DNA of 24,621 nucleotides from BOKV01 sp041739465 (GTDB taxonomy: Bacteria; Pseudomonadota; Alphaproteobacteria; Rhizobiales; Rhizobiaceae), in NCBI GenBank assembly GCA_041739465.1, contig JBGSNX010000005.1, positions 1 to 24,621 of the forward strand, written 5' to 3'. This document shows, piece by piece, positions 7,892 through 15,397 of this stretch. The notes below the pieces were generated by a model, which made no database searches, was not told the origin of the DNA, and saw only the letters and a program-made list of their open reading frames with translations. How positions within the stretch are numbered: position 1 is the stretch's first letter; each line of letters begins with the position of its first letter. The position numbers and the translations under genes are program-made.

Positions 7892-7917
7892 AAGGGCCCG
7901 CTTGCGAGCGGGCCCTT
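7892..7917 (-). terminator. Intercistronic hairpin between ugpB and ugpA
   Basis: An 11-bp perfect GC-rich stem (AAGGGCCCGCT against AGCGGGCCCTT) closes on a 4-base loop. On the minus strand it is followed by a run of T, the form of an intrinsic terminator. As ugpAEC continues on the same strand after it, it probably acts as a partial terminator or 3' stabiliser for the ugpB message, raising binding protein relative to membrane subunits. That role is inferred; the hairpin is seen directly. Confidence 0.8.
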
Positions 7918-7934
7918 GGTTTTGTGCTTGAGGC

Positions 7935-9254
7935 TCAGTTGCTTGCCTTGTTGGCAGCTTCGAACTCGCGCAGCATGGTGTTGCCGCGAGAGACGACCGC
8001 ATCAAGGGCTTCCTTGGCAGACTTCTTGCCACCGAGCAGCTGTTCGAATTCTTCGTCGATCACGGTGCGGATCTGGACATACGATCCAAAACGCAGGCCT
8101 TTCGAGTTTGCAGTCGGCGCGTTGAGCGTGATCTGCTTGATCGAAACGTCTGTGCCGGGGTTCTTCTCGTAAAAGCCCTGGGTCTTGCCGAGATCATAGG
8201 CTGCCTGGGTGATAGGCAGATAGCCTGTGCCCTGGTGCCATGCTGCCTGCACTTCGGCCGAGGACAGATAGCTGTAGAACGCGCCGACCGCCTTGTATTC
8301 GTCTGCAGGACGGCCCTGCAGCGCCCACAAGGTCGCGCCGCCGATGATCGAGTTCTGCGGCTGCGTGTCAGCATAATGCGGCAACATGCCGAAGCCGACC
8401 TTGAAGTCCTTTGCGTTGGCAATTACGCCAGCCAGCGAAGCCGAGGAGTTCATGTAGATCGCGCATTCCTGGGTGTAGAACTTTGGCGGCGCATCGCTGC
8501 CACCGACCGGACCACCGTATTGGAATGCACCGGCATCCTGCCACTTCTTCAGATTTTCCCAATGACGTACCTGCAGCGGGCCGTTGAACGACAGTTCAGT
8601 GTCGAGACCGCCAAAGCCGTTTTCCTTGGTGCCGATTTGCTGGTTGTGCCAGGCAGAGAAGTTTTCAAGCTGTACCCAGGAAATCCAGCCGGTGGTGAAG
8701 CCGCATTTGGCTGCGCCGGAGTCCATGATTTTCTTGGAATAGACTTCAACATCTTCCCAGGTCTTTGGCGGCAGGTTTGGATCAAGCCCGGCCTTTTCGA
8801 ATACGTCCTTGTTGTAATAAAGGATCGGCGTCGAAGAGTTGAAAGGCATCGAAAGCATGTTGCCGTCGGTGTCAGTGTAGTAGCCCACGACCGCTGGCAG
8901 GAAAGCCTTCGGGTCGAAAGCTTGACCTGTGTCGGCCATCAGCTTGTAGACTGGGTAAATGGCGCCCTTGGCTGCCATCATGGTGCCCGTGCCGACTTCA
9001 AAAACCTGCACGATTGCCGGATGCTCTTTGGCGCGAAACGCTGCAATTGCCGCAGTCATTGTTTCGGCATAGGTGCCCTTGAACACTGGCGTGACAACGT
9101 ATTCTTTTTGCTTGGCGTTGAAATCGGTGGCAATTGCCTCGAGCTTCTTGCCCAGTTCACCGCCCATGGCGTGCCAGAATTCGATTTTGGTTTCTGCATG
9201 TGCCGCAAGGGCCGTCGAGAGCAGCAGCCCGGCTGCCAGAATGTTCTTGATCAT
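7935..9254 (-). CDS. ugpB: sn-glycerol-3-phosphate ABC transporter substrate-binding protein
   Basis: UgpB is the periplasmic receptor that captures sn-glycerol-3-phosphate and glycerophosphodiesters and delivers them to UgpAE. The product is 439 residues, normal for UgpB. It starts with a clear Sec signal peptide (MIKNILAAGLLLSTALAAHA, cleavage near Ala-Glu) followed by TKIEFWHAMGGELG, the standard opening of the mature family-1 binding protein. Motifs such as GGATLWALQGRP and YLSSAEVQAAWHQGTGYLPIT are family-typical. ATG 9254 has a GGAG-type ribosome site. A Pho box lies 82 bases upstream. It is first in the operon and separated from ugpA by a hairpin. Confidence 0.95.
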   Translation of the reverse strand: MIKNILAAGLLLSTALAAHAETKIEFWHAMGGELGKKLEAIATDFNAKQKEYVVTPVFKGTYAETMTAAIAAFRAKEHPAIVQVFEVGTGTMMAAKGAIYPVYKLMADTGQAFDPKAFLPAVVGYYTDTDGNMLSMPFNSSTPILYYNKDVFEKAGLDPNLPPKTWEDVEVYSKKIMDSGAAKCGFTTGWISWVQLENFSAWHNQQIGTKENGFGGLDTELSFNGPLQVRHWENLKKWQDAGAFQYGGPVGGSDAPPKFYTQECAIYMNSSASLAGVIANAKDFKVGFGMLPHYADTQPQNSIIGGATLWALQGRPADEYKAVGAFYSYLSSAEVQAAWHQGTGYLPITQAAYDLGKTQGFYEKNPGTDVSIKQITLNAPTANSKGLRFGSYVQIRTVIDEEFEQLLGGKKSAKEALDAVVSRGNTMLREFEAANKASN

Positions 9255-9335
9255 GGCTGAATCTCCTTGAAGGGCGTCGATAGCAACGCCTCGTCAATGG
9301 GTAGTCCCGTCATGTTGCAGTCCGTTGACCAAGCG

Positions 9336-9353
9336 ATGACAGTTCAGCGACAG
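9336..9353 (-). promoter_or_regulatory. Pho box upstream of ugpBAEC
   Basis: Read on the minus strand this is CTGTCGC-TGAA-CTGTCAT: two heptamers with an 11-base repeat period, matching the PhoB consensus of CTGTCAT repeats separated by 4 bases. The second heptamer is perfect and the first has five of seven matches. It lies in the phnN-ugpB gap, 82 bases before the ugpB ATG. Ugp systems are known PhoB targets. I could not place a convincing -10. Confidence 0.75.
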
Positions 9354-9376
9354 CCAAAATCAGGTGTGGAAAACTG

Positions 9377-9946
9377 TCAGCGTTGCGCAATCTTGCCGCG
9401 CAGGATGGCTACCATTCGCGCGCCGGCCTCTTCCAGGGCAAACGAATTGTCGATGATTTCGGCATTCTCGCGCCCGGCAAAATCATCGACTTGCCGCATC
9501 AGGCGCGATTCGATCTCGGCGGCAGTTTCGCGACCCCTGCCCGCCAACCTTTGCGCCAGAACCGCCGGTGACGCACTCACCAGCACCACCTGCAAACTCA
9601 CAAAACTTGCAGCGATTTGCGGCAACGCAGCGCGAGAGCAATTGGCTATGGCAACCCCGCCATTGGCCACGTGGTAAAGGATGCTTTTTGGCAGTCCATA
9701 CCACAGGCCATGCGCTTGCCAGGTTACGCAAAACTCACCCTGTTCCCAGGCGTTGACAAAGTCCTGCACCGAAAGGCTGTCATGGTCTTCGGCATTGCTG
9801 TCGGCTATTCGGGTTACAACCCGGCGCACAAACAGGAACGACGGATCGCCTTCAAGCTCCTTGCGAGCATACGCAATCAGGCTGTCCTTGCCAGCCCCGC
9901 TCGGGCCCACGATGGCAACAAACGCGCCGGACTTTGCCTCAGACAA
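9377..9946 (-). CDS. phnN: ribose 1,5-bisphosphate phosphokinase
   Basis: PhnN phosphorylates ribose 1,5-bisphosphate to PRPP, the last step in salvaging the ribose moiety left after C-P cleavage. The P-loop AIVGPSGAGKDSLI is diagnostic of PhnN/guanylate-kinase-like enzymes; RVVTR, GLWYG and VLVSASPAVLAQRL fit the family. The start is ambiguous. TTG 9946 overlaps the phnM stop by a few bases, has GAAGG 8 bases upstream and gives 189 residues with the P-loop near the N-terminus, as usual. ATG 9991 would add 15 residues and overlap phnM by 53 bases without a visible ribosome site. It is the last phn gene, followed by the Pho box and ugpB. Confidence 0.9.
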   Translation of the reverse strand: MSEAKSGAFVAIVGPSGAGKDSLIAYARKELEGDPSFLFVRRVVTRIADSNAEDHDSLSVQDFVNAWEQGEFCVTWQAHGLWYGLPKSILYHVANGGVAIANCSRAALPQIAASFVSLQVVLVSASPAVLAQRLAGRGRETAAEIESRLMRQVDDFAGRENAEIIDNSFALEEAGARMVAILRGKIAQR

Positions 9947-11078
9947 CGCGGCGACCTTCGCGCCAGACGCTGCGGACCACCGGAACGCCATTTGTGCGCC
10001 GCACACGCACCAGATCTGCCCGCAAGCCCTGCGCAATGCTTCCGCGATCAGCAAGTCCGACGGTGCGCGCCGGTGTTGCCGTCACCAACTGGATCGCCCG
10101 TGGCAGGCTCATGGGGCCTTCGCCATCGGACAAGATGAACGGCGCATGGATCAGGCTGAGCGGCACATAATCAGAAGAAAGCACGTCGAGCACACCATTT
10201 GCCGCCAGATCCTGCGCCGCGATATTGCCCGAATGCGAGCCCCCGCGCACCACGTTTGGCGCACCCATCAAGACACTCATGCCAGCCTTGTGTGAAGCCT
10301 CTGCAGCTTCCAGGCTGGTCGGAAATTCTGCAAGCCGCACGCCAAAACCGACTGCCTCATCTACATGGTCAAGCGTTGCGTCGTCATGGCTGGCAATGCA
10401 GATGCCGCGCTCATTGCAATGGGCAGATATCGCAGTGCGGTGCTTGCCCGCATATTTGGCCGAAGCTGCCTGACGCTCTGCAACAAAAACAACAAAAGCC
10501 TCGTCGGACAGGCCGCGCTTCTTTTTGTAGTACAGCTCATACTGCCCCATGGTCTGGAACTGCCGCTGACCGGGCGCATGGTCCATCAAGGAGACAAGAC
10601 CGACCATCGAATCATCCTCAAAATCGACGAACTGCTCCAGCACGTCGTGGGAAGACACTTCGCAACGCAAATGGATGCGGTGCTCGGCCCGCAGCCGGTC
10701 ATCGGCCTGCGCTGCCCGAATGGCATTTGAAATGCCTTTCATTTCACCGATCTCGAAACCCGCATGCTCGTCCGAACCAATGCGAAGGCAATCATAAACG
10801 GTGGTGATGCCCGATCCGGCGATCTGCGCATCATGTGCCTGAACTGCCGAGGTCGGATCCCAGCGCACCCCAGGCCGCGGCGAATAATGCGCTTCCAGAT
10901 GATCGGTGTGCAGCTCAACCAGACCCGGGATGAGAAAGTCGTTGCCGAAATCGTCACCGGTCGTGGAATTGCCGGTATCGATGGAAACGATCTTCCCATC
11001 GCGCACCAGCAACGAACCGTGGACAATTTCGTCCATCAACACGATGCGTGCATTCTTGATTGCCAATTCCCCGGACAT
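9939..11078 (-). CDS. phnM: alpha-D-ribose 1-methylphosphonate 5-triphosphate diphosphatase
   Basis: PhnM is an amidohydrolase-fold enzyme that removes diphosphate from the alkylphosphonate ribose triphosphate made by PhnGHI(L), giving the 5-phosphate substrate of PhnJ. The product is 379 residues, as usual for PhnM. Metal-binding motifs are VELHTDHLEAH (the H-x-D pair after the first beta strand), a His-rich AISAHCNERGICIASHDD segment and the late VLSSDYVP aspartate. I chose ATG 11078 (MSGELAIKNARIVLMDE), which starts one base after the DUF1045 stop (TGAAATG), over the longer frame. Translation is therefore coupled to the upstream gene and, at its end, to phnN. Confidence 0.95.
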   Translation of the reverse strand: MSGELAIKNARIVLMDEIVHGSLLVRDGKIVSIDTGNSTTGDDFGNDFLIPGLVELHTDHLEAHYSPRPGVRWDPTSAVQAHDAQIAGSGITTVYDCLRIGSDEHAGFEIGEMKGISNAIRAAQADDRLRAEHRIHLRCEVSSHDVLEQFVDFEDDSMVGLVSLMDHAPGQRQFQTMGQYELYYKKKRGLSDEAFVVFVAERQAASAKYAGKHRTAISAHCNERGICIASHDDATLDHVDEAVGFGVRLAEFPTSLEAAEASHKAGMSVLMGAPNVVRGGSHSGNIAAQDLAANGVLDVLSSDYVPLSLIHAPFILSDGEGPMSLPRAIQLVTATPARTVGLADRGSIAQGLRADLVRVRRTNGVPVVRSVWREGRRVV

Positions 11079-11079
11079 T

Positions 11080-11784
11080 TCAGGCTGTCTTTCTATCTTG
11101 TGTTTTGATGAAGTGTGCATGGCGCAACACCGTCATGGGTGCACCCGTTTCGTGTTCGACAAACAGCGCCAGTCCGTCGATTTCAATGGGCTTGGCTAAA
11201 ATGGAGTCAAACCGTTCATGCGCGGCCATTGCCATGCGCTCTCGCGCTTCCTTTTCCAGTGAACCACTCAGCGTCATGTGGAACCGGAATTCATCCATTA
11301 CATAGGGATAACCCCAGCGCTGCAAAAGGACCAATTGATGGTTGGTCAAGGTTTCCGGCTTGCGCCGGGCGATGTCAGCTTCGGTAAGCGCATCGAGAAA
11401 CGGGTTGAAATATTCCACTGCTCGCGCCGCCATGGCGGTGAGGCCGTCGCTACGTCCAGCTTCCATGATTGCCACAAACGACAGGATGCTGGTCACTTCG
11501 AGCCTTGCCTCGAATGGCATTGTCGAAATGCAAAAATTGTCGAATGCCTCTACGAGGCCGGCTTCACTTTTTGACGGGTTTAGCCGGAATGGCGCAACAA
11601 TGGTTGCATGAAACCCGTAGCGGCGCGGCTCGGCGGTATTGTAGGCAAACTCCTGGGTCGAAAAACCATCAGGCTTGCCATCGGAAAGCGGCTCGCCAGT
11701 GTATGCGTCACGCCCCAGCCAACTGGCACCAGCTTGCGTCAGCGGGTCAGTTGAAGGGGGAGTAAAGTAGACGGCATAGCGCAT
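11080..11784 (-). CDS. DUF1045 phosphonate-operon protein, 2H phosphoesterase fold
   Basis: The 234-residue protein belongs to the DUF1045 family found in phn operons. Two His-x-Thr motifs are clear: GFHATIVAPF (His59, Thr61) and FRFHMTLSG (His169, Thr171). This is the duplicated H-x-T/S signature of 2H phosphoesterases, which act on cyclic or 2',3'-type phosphodiesters. No PhnP is encoded in the window, and PhnP normally opens 5-phosphoribosyl 1,2-cyclic phosphate, so this protein is a good candidate for that step; that assignment is inference. ATG 11784 has a strong GGAGG site. It is coupled to phnM by TGAAATG. It follows phnE2 across an 81-base gap in which I see no firm promoter. Confidence 0.85.
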   Translation of the reverse strand: MRYAVYFTPPSTDPLTQAGASWLGRDAYTGEPLSDGKPDGFSTQEFAYNTAEPRRYGFHATIVAPFRLNPSKSEAGLVEAFDNFCISTMPFEARLEVTSILSFVAIMEAGRSDGLTAMAARAVEYFNPFLDALTEADIARRKPETLTNHQLVLLQRWGYPYVMDEFRFHMTLSGSLEKEARERMAMAAHERFDSILAKPIEIDGLALFVEHETGAPMTVLRHAHFIKTQDRKTA

Positions 11785-11865
11785 GTGAAAAACCTCCGGG
11801 ATTGTGACTATGCCCGGATTCGGGTGACATTTTGAAGAAACCTCGGAGAACTTCCCGGGCCTTCT

Positions 11866-13374
11866 TCAGCGCCCTTGCTGGCCGATCAGCCTTGAACGCA
11901 ACGCATTGGAAATGCTGTCGAAAACATAAACGACAATCAGAATGAGCAACACCATGTAGGCAACGTTTTCCCAGTCCGAATTGGTGCGCATGGCTTCCCA
12001 AAGCTTGAGGCCGATGCCCCCTGCCCCCACAGCGCCGATAATGGTTGCCGAGCGGGTGTTCGATTCCCAGAAATACAGCGCCTGACTGGCGAATACCGGC
12101 AACACCTGAGGCACCACGCCAAAGCGTTGCACAAGGATCGGCGCTGCCCCGACGGATTTCACGCCTTCGCGCTGCTTGTCATCGATGTTTTCCAGAGCTT
12201 CGGCATAAAGCTTGCCGAGTGTGCCGGTGTCGGTGACCGCAATCGCCGAAATCCCCGCCAGCGGCCCTGGACCGAAAGCACGGGTGAAGAACAGCGCCCA
12301 GATCAGCATGTCGACAGATCGAAGGAAATCGAAGAACCGCTTGATCACCTGGTTTACGAACATGTTGCCGGTGATGTTGCGGGCTGCAAGGAATGACAGC
12401 GGCAGGCCTACCGTCGTTGCAAACAGCGTGCCCACGAAGGCCATGACAATGGTTTGCAACAGCTTGATCCAGACGTCGCCATGCTGCCATTTGGCATTGT
12501 AAACGATGTTGTCCCAGGCCAGCGAAAGGTTGGACTGCTTCGGGTCTATCCGTTCGCCGCCAAACAGCAGGCCGGTAAACTCTCCCCAGCTCTTGCCCCA
12601 GAACGGCGAATTGGTGTCAAACCAGAAATTCGACCAGCCCCAGAAACGGTGACGGACTTCCACTTCTTCGCTGTCGACCATGACACGGCCGGCAAAGCCG
12701 AAATAGAACGTATAGGCGTTGTCGCCATCGCGAACACCCCAAGAAGGCAGGTCACCACGAAGAGTGGCGCTTTGGTTTTCGACAATGTCGAGAACGACGG
12801 TCTGACCGTCCCGAACGAGCGTCACGCTGCCCGGCATCACATCAACAGATTTGCCACCACCCAGATCGAAACGAACATCCGAGGAAACAGTTTCTGTGAC
12901 GGTCTTTTCAGTAGCTGCCGTGCTTTGGCCCGAAGATCCAGCGGGCGCAGCTTCGTTCACACCCGGTCCCCCGGCCATGAACCCACCGGCAGATTTCTGC
13001 GCAAGCGCCGATCCGGCGCTTTCAGTGCGTACCGTCCTGGTCACGACCTGCGTTTCCGCCTTCACCCATTCAGGGATGAAGCCATCTGGGTAGGGCCCAT
13101 AAGGCGGGAAATAAAGTTGCATCGCGCCATCGCGGAATCGCACATCCGGGCGGGCCTCGTAGGTCGCCCAGTCCGCCAGATAGGATCCGGCCAGACCCCA
13201 ATTGGCGCGTGAAAACACCGTCCCGACCGAGAAAAGCCACCAACAGAATACCAGGTACAAAATGACTGCGGCAATCAGCAAGGGCATGAGCAGCCGCTGT
13301 AGCAATGGCGGATGGAAGACTTCCGGATATTTCCCGGTCAGGCCGTCCATCTGTTCCTTGGTCATGGCGTTCAT
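11866..13374 (-). CDS. phnE: phosphonate ABC transporter permease PhnE2 (extended N-terminal region)
   Basis: This is the second membrane permease of the phosphonate importer. At 502 residues it is much longer than a core PhnE (about 260-330). Residues 28-50 form one membrane helix. A long extracytoplasmic region follows to about residue 302, including an Ala/Gly/Ser/Thr-rich low-complexity stretch at about 117-165. The usual PhnE permease domain ends the protein, with the coupling loop LENIDDKQREGVKSVGAAPILVQRFGVVPQ and TRSATIIGAVGAGGIG. Rhizobial PhnE2/PhoT proteins are known to be longer than PhnE1. The ATG is preceded by GAGGAG overlapping the phnE1 stop (gap 11 bases). It works with PhnE1, PhnC and PhnD. 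Confidence 0.93.
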   Translation of the reverse strand: MNAMTKEQMDGLTGKYPEVFHPPLLQRLLMPLLIAAVILYLVFCWWLFSVGTVFSRANWGLAGSYLADWATYEARPDVRFRDGAMQLYFPPYGPYPDGFIPEWVKAETQVVTRTVRTESAGSALAQKSAGGFMAGGPGVNEAAPAGSSGQSTAATEKTVTETVSSDVRFDLGGGKSVDVMPGSVTLVRDGQTVVLDIVENQSATLRGDLPSWGVRDGDNAYTFYFGFAGRVMVDSEEVEVRHRFWGWSNFWFDTNSPFWGKSWGEFTGLLFGGERIDPKQSNLSLAWDNIVYNAKWQHGDVWIKLLQTIVMAFVGTLFATTVGLPLSFLAARNITGNMFVNQVIKRFFDFLRSVDMLIWALFFTRAFGPGPLAGISAIAVTDTGTLGKLYAEALENIDDKQREGVKSVGAAPILVQRFGVVPQVLPVFASQALYFWESNTRSATIIGAVGAGGIGLKLWEAMRTNSDWENVAYMVLLILIVVYVFDSISNALRSRLIGQQGR

Positions 13375-13385
13375 TGCCGGGCTCC

Positions 13386-14354
13386 TCAGCGCATGCTCTC
13401 GAATGCCTGGTCCCCGACAATACGGCGGCGCAGGTAAGCGGAAAACTGGTCAATTGCGACGATGGTCACCAGCAGAAGTAGGATGATCGCCACGGTTTTT
13501 GATTCATGGCTGCGGCCAATAGAAAGGCGCAGTTGCTCCCCAATGCCGCCGCCGCCAACCGCGCCGATGATCGTTGAGGCGCGTACATTGATTTCGAGGC
13601 GCAACAAAGCGTAGGAGAGAAAATTCGGCAGTACCTGCGGCACGATGGCAAAGCGCACCCGTTCCAGCCAATTGCCGCCGGCAGCGCGCAGGCCTTCCTC
13701 AGCCTTCATGTCAGCATTTTCGACCACTTCGAAGAACAGTTTGCCGTTGGCCCCGATCGTGTGGATCGTGATTGCAATCAGTGCTGGAATTGGCCCGAGT
13801 GCAAACACCGCCAGGAAAAAGCCGGCGATAACGATTTCTGGGAATGCACGGAAAATTTCCATTACCCGGCGCACCGCGAAGCGAACCCACGGATTCGGCA
13901 TCAGGTTTTTCGCAGCAAAAAAACACGCACCGAATGCAATGAAGAAGGAAATCAGTGTCGAGGCAATGGCGATGTTGATCGTCTCAAGCATCAAATACAT
14001 GTATTCAGGCATGTAAATCGTATCGGTGATGTACCTGCGCCCTTCGGGATAGTCATATTTGAAGCTTCCATCCGCATAGGGGGAAGGCAGGTCGAACAAT
14101 GCTCGCACGACTTCCATCGTTTCGCGCGGAATAAAATCATAAAAGAAATCGAAAAGATGTGGCAGGCGGTCGAAGAATTTGCCGGCATTGGTTTCGTTGG
14201 CGAACCAGAGCGACGCCGAAAGCGCCACCAGCAGGATCAGGACTGAAAGCAATGTATAATTGCGGCGCGTGCGAAGCAGCGCGTTCCAGTGTTCCTGGAT
14301 GATCCGGGTCTCGGGAGAAAGCCCTGCCAGTCCGGGTGTGGTTGCCGTTGCCAT
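13386..14354 (-). CDS. phnE: phosphonate ABC transporter permease PhnE1
   Basis: PhnE1 is an inner-membrane permease for phosphonates, about 322 residues. It has an N-terminal membrane segment (NYTLLSVLILLVALSASLWFA), a periplasmic stretch, then the PhnE domain. The coupling loop is ENADMKAEEGLRAAGGNWLERVRFAIVPQ, followed by VRASTIIGAVGGGGIG. Starts at TTG 14375, ATG 14372 or ATG 14354 are possible; I prefer 14354, with GGTGG upstream, since the earlier ones abut the phnD hairpin and lack a ribosome site. It follows phnD after a hairpin and is followed closely by phnE2. Both permeases appear intact, so a PhnE1-PhnE2 heterodimer is likely. Confidence 0.93.
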   Translation of the reverse strand: MATATTPGLAGLSPETRIIQEHWNALLRTRRNYTLLSVLILLVALSASLWFANETNAGKFFDRLPHLFDFFYDFIPRETMEVVRALFDLPSPYADGSFKYDYPEGRRYITDTIYMPEYMYLMLETINIAIASTLISFFIAFGACFFAAKNLMPNPWVRFAVRRVMEIFRAFPEIVIAGFFLAVFALGPIPALIAITIHTIGANGKLFFEVVENADMKAEEGLRAAGGNWLERVRFAIVPQVLPNFLSYALLRLEINVRASTIIGAVGGGGIGEQLRLSIGRSHESKTVAIILLLLVTIVAIDQFSAYLRRRIVGDQAFESMR

Positions 14355-14380
14355 ATTGTGTTGTCCCACCATCAATCAAA

Positions 14381-14408
14381 AACCGCCGGCCTTTGCCGGC
14401 CGGCGGTT
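14381..14408 (-). terminator. Intercistronic hairpin between phnD and phnE1
   Basis: AACCGCCGGC pairs with GCCGGCGGTT around an 8-base loop; a tighter CCGGC-CTTT-GCCGG alternative is nested inside. On the minus strand a run of five T follows, as in an intrinsic terminator. The phn genes continue beyond it, so it is probably a partial terminator or message stabiliser favouring the binding protein, as with the hairpin after ugpB. Confidence 0.78.
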
Positions 14409-14424
14409 CATTCACAAAGCGGGA

Positions 14425-15336
14425 TTAGCCGCCGATGGTTGCCTTGCGGGCATCGATGATGGTCTTGTAGAAGGATTCATCAACCTTGACGCTGCCCTTG
14501 AAATCGCCGCCAGCTGACGACTTGAAGCAAGCAGGATCGGTTTCCGCGAATTTCAGCATGAAATCGACGATTTTGGTCTTCACGTCTGCTGGCATCGAAG
14601 TACGCAGAACGGTCGGGCCGTTCGGGATCAGCGGGGACTTCCAGATTTCAACGAGATCGTCCATTTTCAGAACGCCCTTGTCGACCATCTTCTTGAGGTT
14701 GCCGGAAGTGTAGCCGTCCTTGAATTCGCCAACGCCCGAACCCCAGGTGGTGCCAGCGTCGAACGTGCCCTTGACTACTTCCAGAACGAGGTTTTCATGG
14801 CCGCCGCCGAAGCCGGTTTCAGCAAAGAATTCCTTGACTGGCGCGCCGATGTCGGCTGGCAGCGAAACCAGCGGAACGAGATAGCCAGAGGTCGAGTCCG
14901 GATCAGCGAAGCCGAGCTTCTTGCCCTTCATGTCGGCGAGCTTTTCGACGCCATTGCCCTTCTTGGCAACCATGATTGCATAGTAGCCGGTCGAACCGTC
15001 GGTCTGAACCGAGGTCAGAACTGGTTCTACAGCCTTTGGATCTGCAAGGTAAACCTTGGCATAGGCAGAGGCGCCCAGTTCAGCCATGTCGAGCGTGCCG
15101 CCGAGCAAGCCCTGTACAACGCCGTCATAGTCGGCTGCCGGGAACAGGGAAACTTTTTCAACGCCGAGCAGGGTCTTGAGGTGGTCTGCAAGGCACTGGT
15201 TGTTGCGCAGGCGGTCGGCTTCGTTTTCGCCGCCGAGCAGGCCGATGCGGAATTCCTTGAGGTCTTCTGCACCAGCCGGGGCTGCTGCGAAGAGTGCGGC
15301 AGCGCAAGCGGCTGCGAGAAGTACGTTCTTCAACAT
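14425..15336 (-). CDS. phnD: phosphonate ABC transporter substrate-binding protein
   Basis: PhnD is the periplasmic phosphonate receptor. The 303-residue product starts with a Sec signal peptide (MLKNVLLAAACAAALFAAAPAGA, cleavage before Glu-Asp-Leu). The mature protein opens with FRIGLLGGENEADRLRNNQCLADHL and has GKKLGFADPDSTSGYLVP, a family hallmark of the phosphonate pocket. The frame is open 49 codons upstream, but ATG 15336 has AGGAG 7 bases before it and a proper signal peptide, so the longer version is rejected. It starts 61 bases after the phnC stop and is followed by a terminator-like hairpin. Confidence 0.95.
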   Translation of the reverse strand: MLKNVLLAAACAAALFAAAPAGAEDLKEFRIGLLGGENEADRLRNNQCLADHLKTLLGVEKVSLFPAADYDGVVQGLLGGTLDMAELGASAYAKVYLADPKAVEPVLTSVQTDGSTGYYAIMVAKKGNGVEKLADMKGKKLGFADPDSTSGYLVPLVSLPADIGAPVKEFFAETGFGGGHENLVLEVVKGTFDAGTTWGSGVGEFKDGYTSGNLKKMVDKGVLKMDDLVEIWKSPLIPNGPTVLRTSMPADVKTKIVDFMLKFAETDPACFKSSAGGDFKGSVKVDESFYKTIIDARKATIGG

Positions 15337-15397
15337 GGTGGTTCTCCTGGTTTGGCCGGACGCGCCGGGCCTATCCCGATTTCTGCTGGATTGGCCC

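Noticed and set aside
11813..11824. Short CCCG-GATT-CGGG hairpin between phnE2 and the DUF1045 gene
   Set aside because: Only four pairs and no T-run; expected often by chance in GC-rich DNA.
11824..11841. Possible fourth Pho box before the DUF1045 gene
   Set aside because: On the minus strand the second heptamer ATGTCAC is good, but the first, GTTTCTT, matches only four of seven positions and lies too close (40 bases) to the start codon for a usual Pho promoter.
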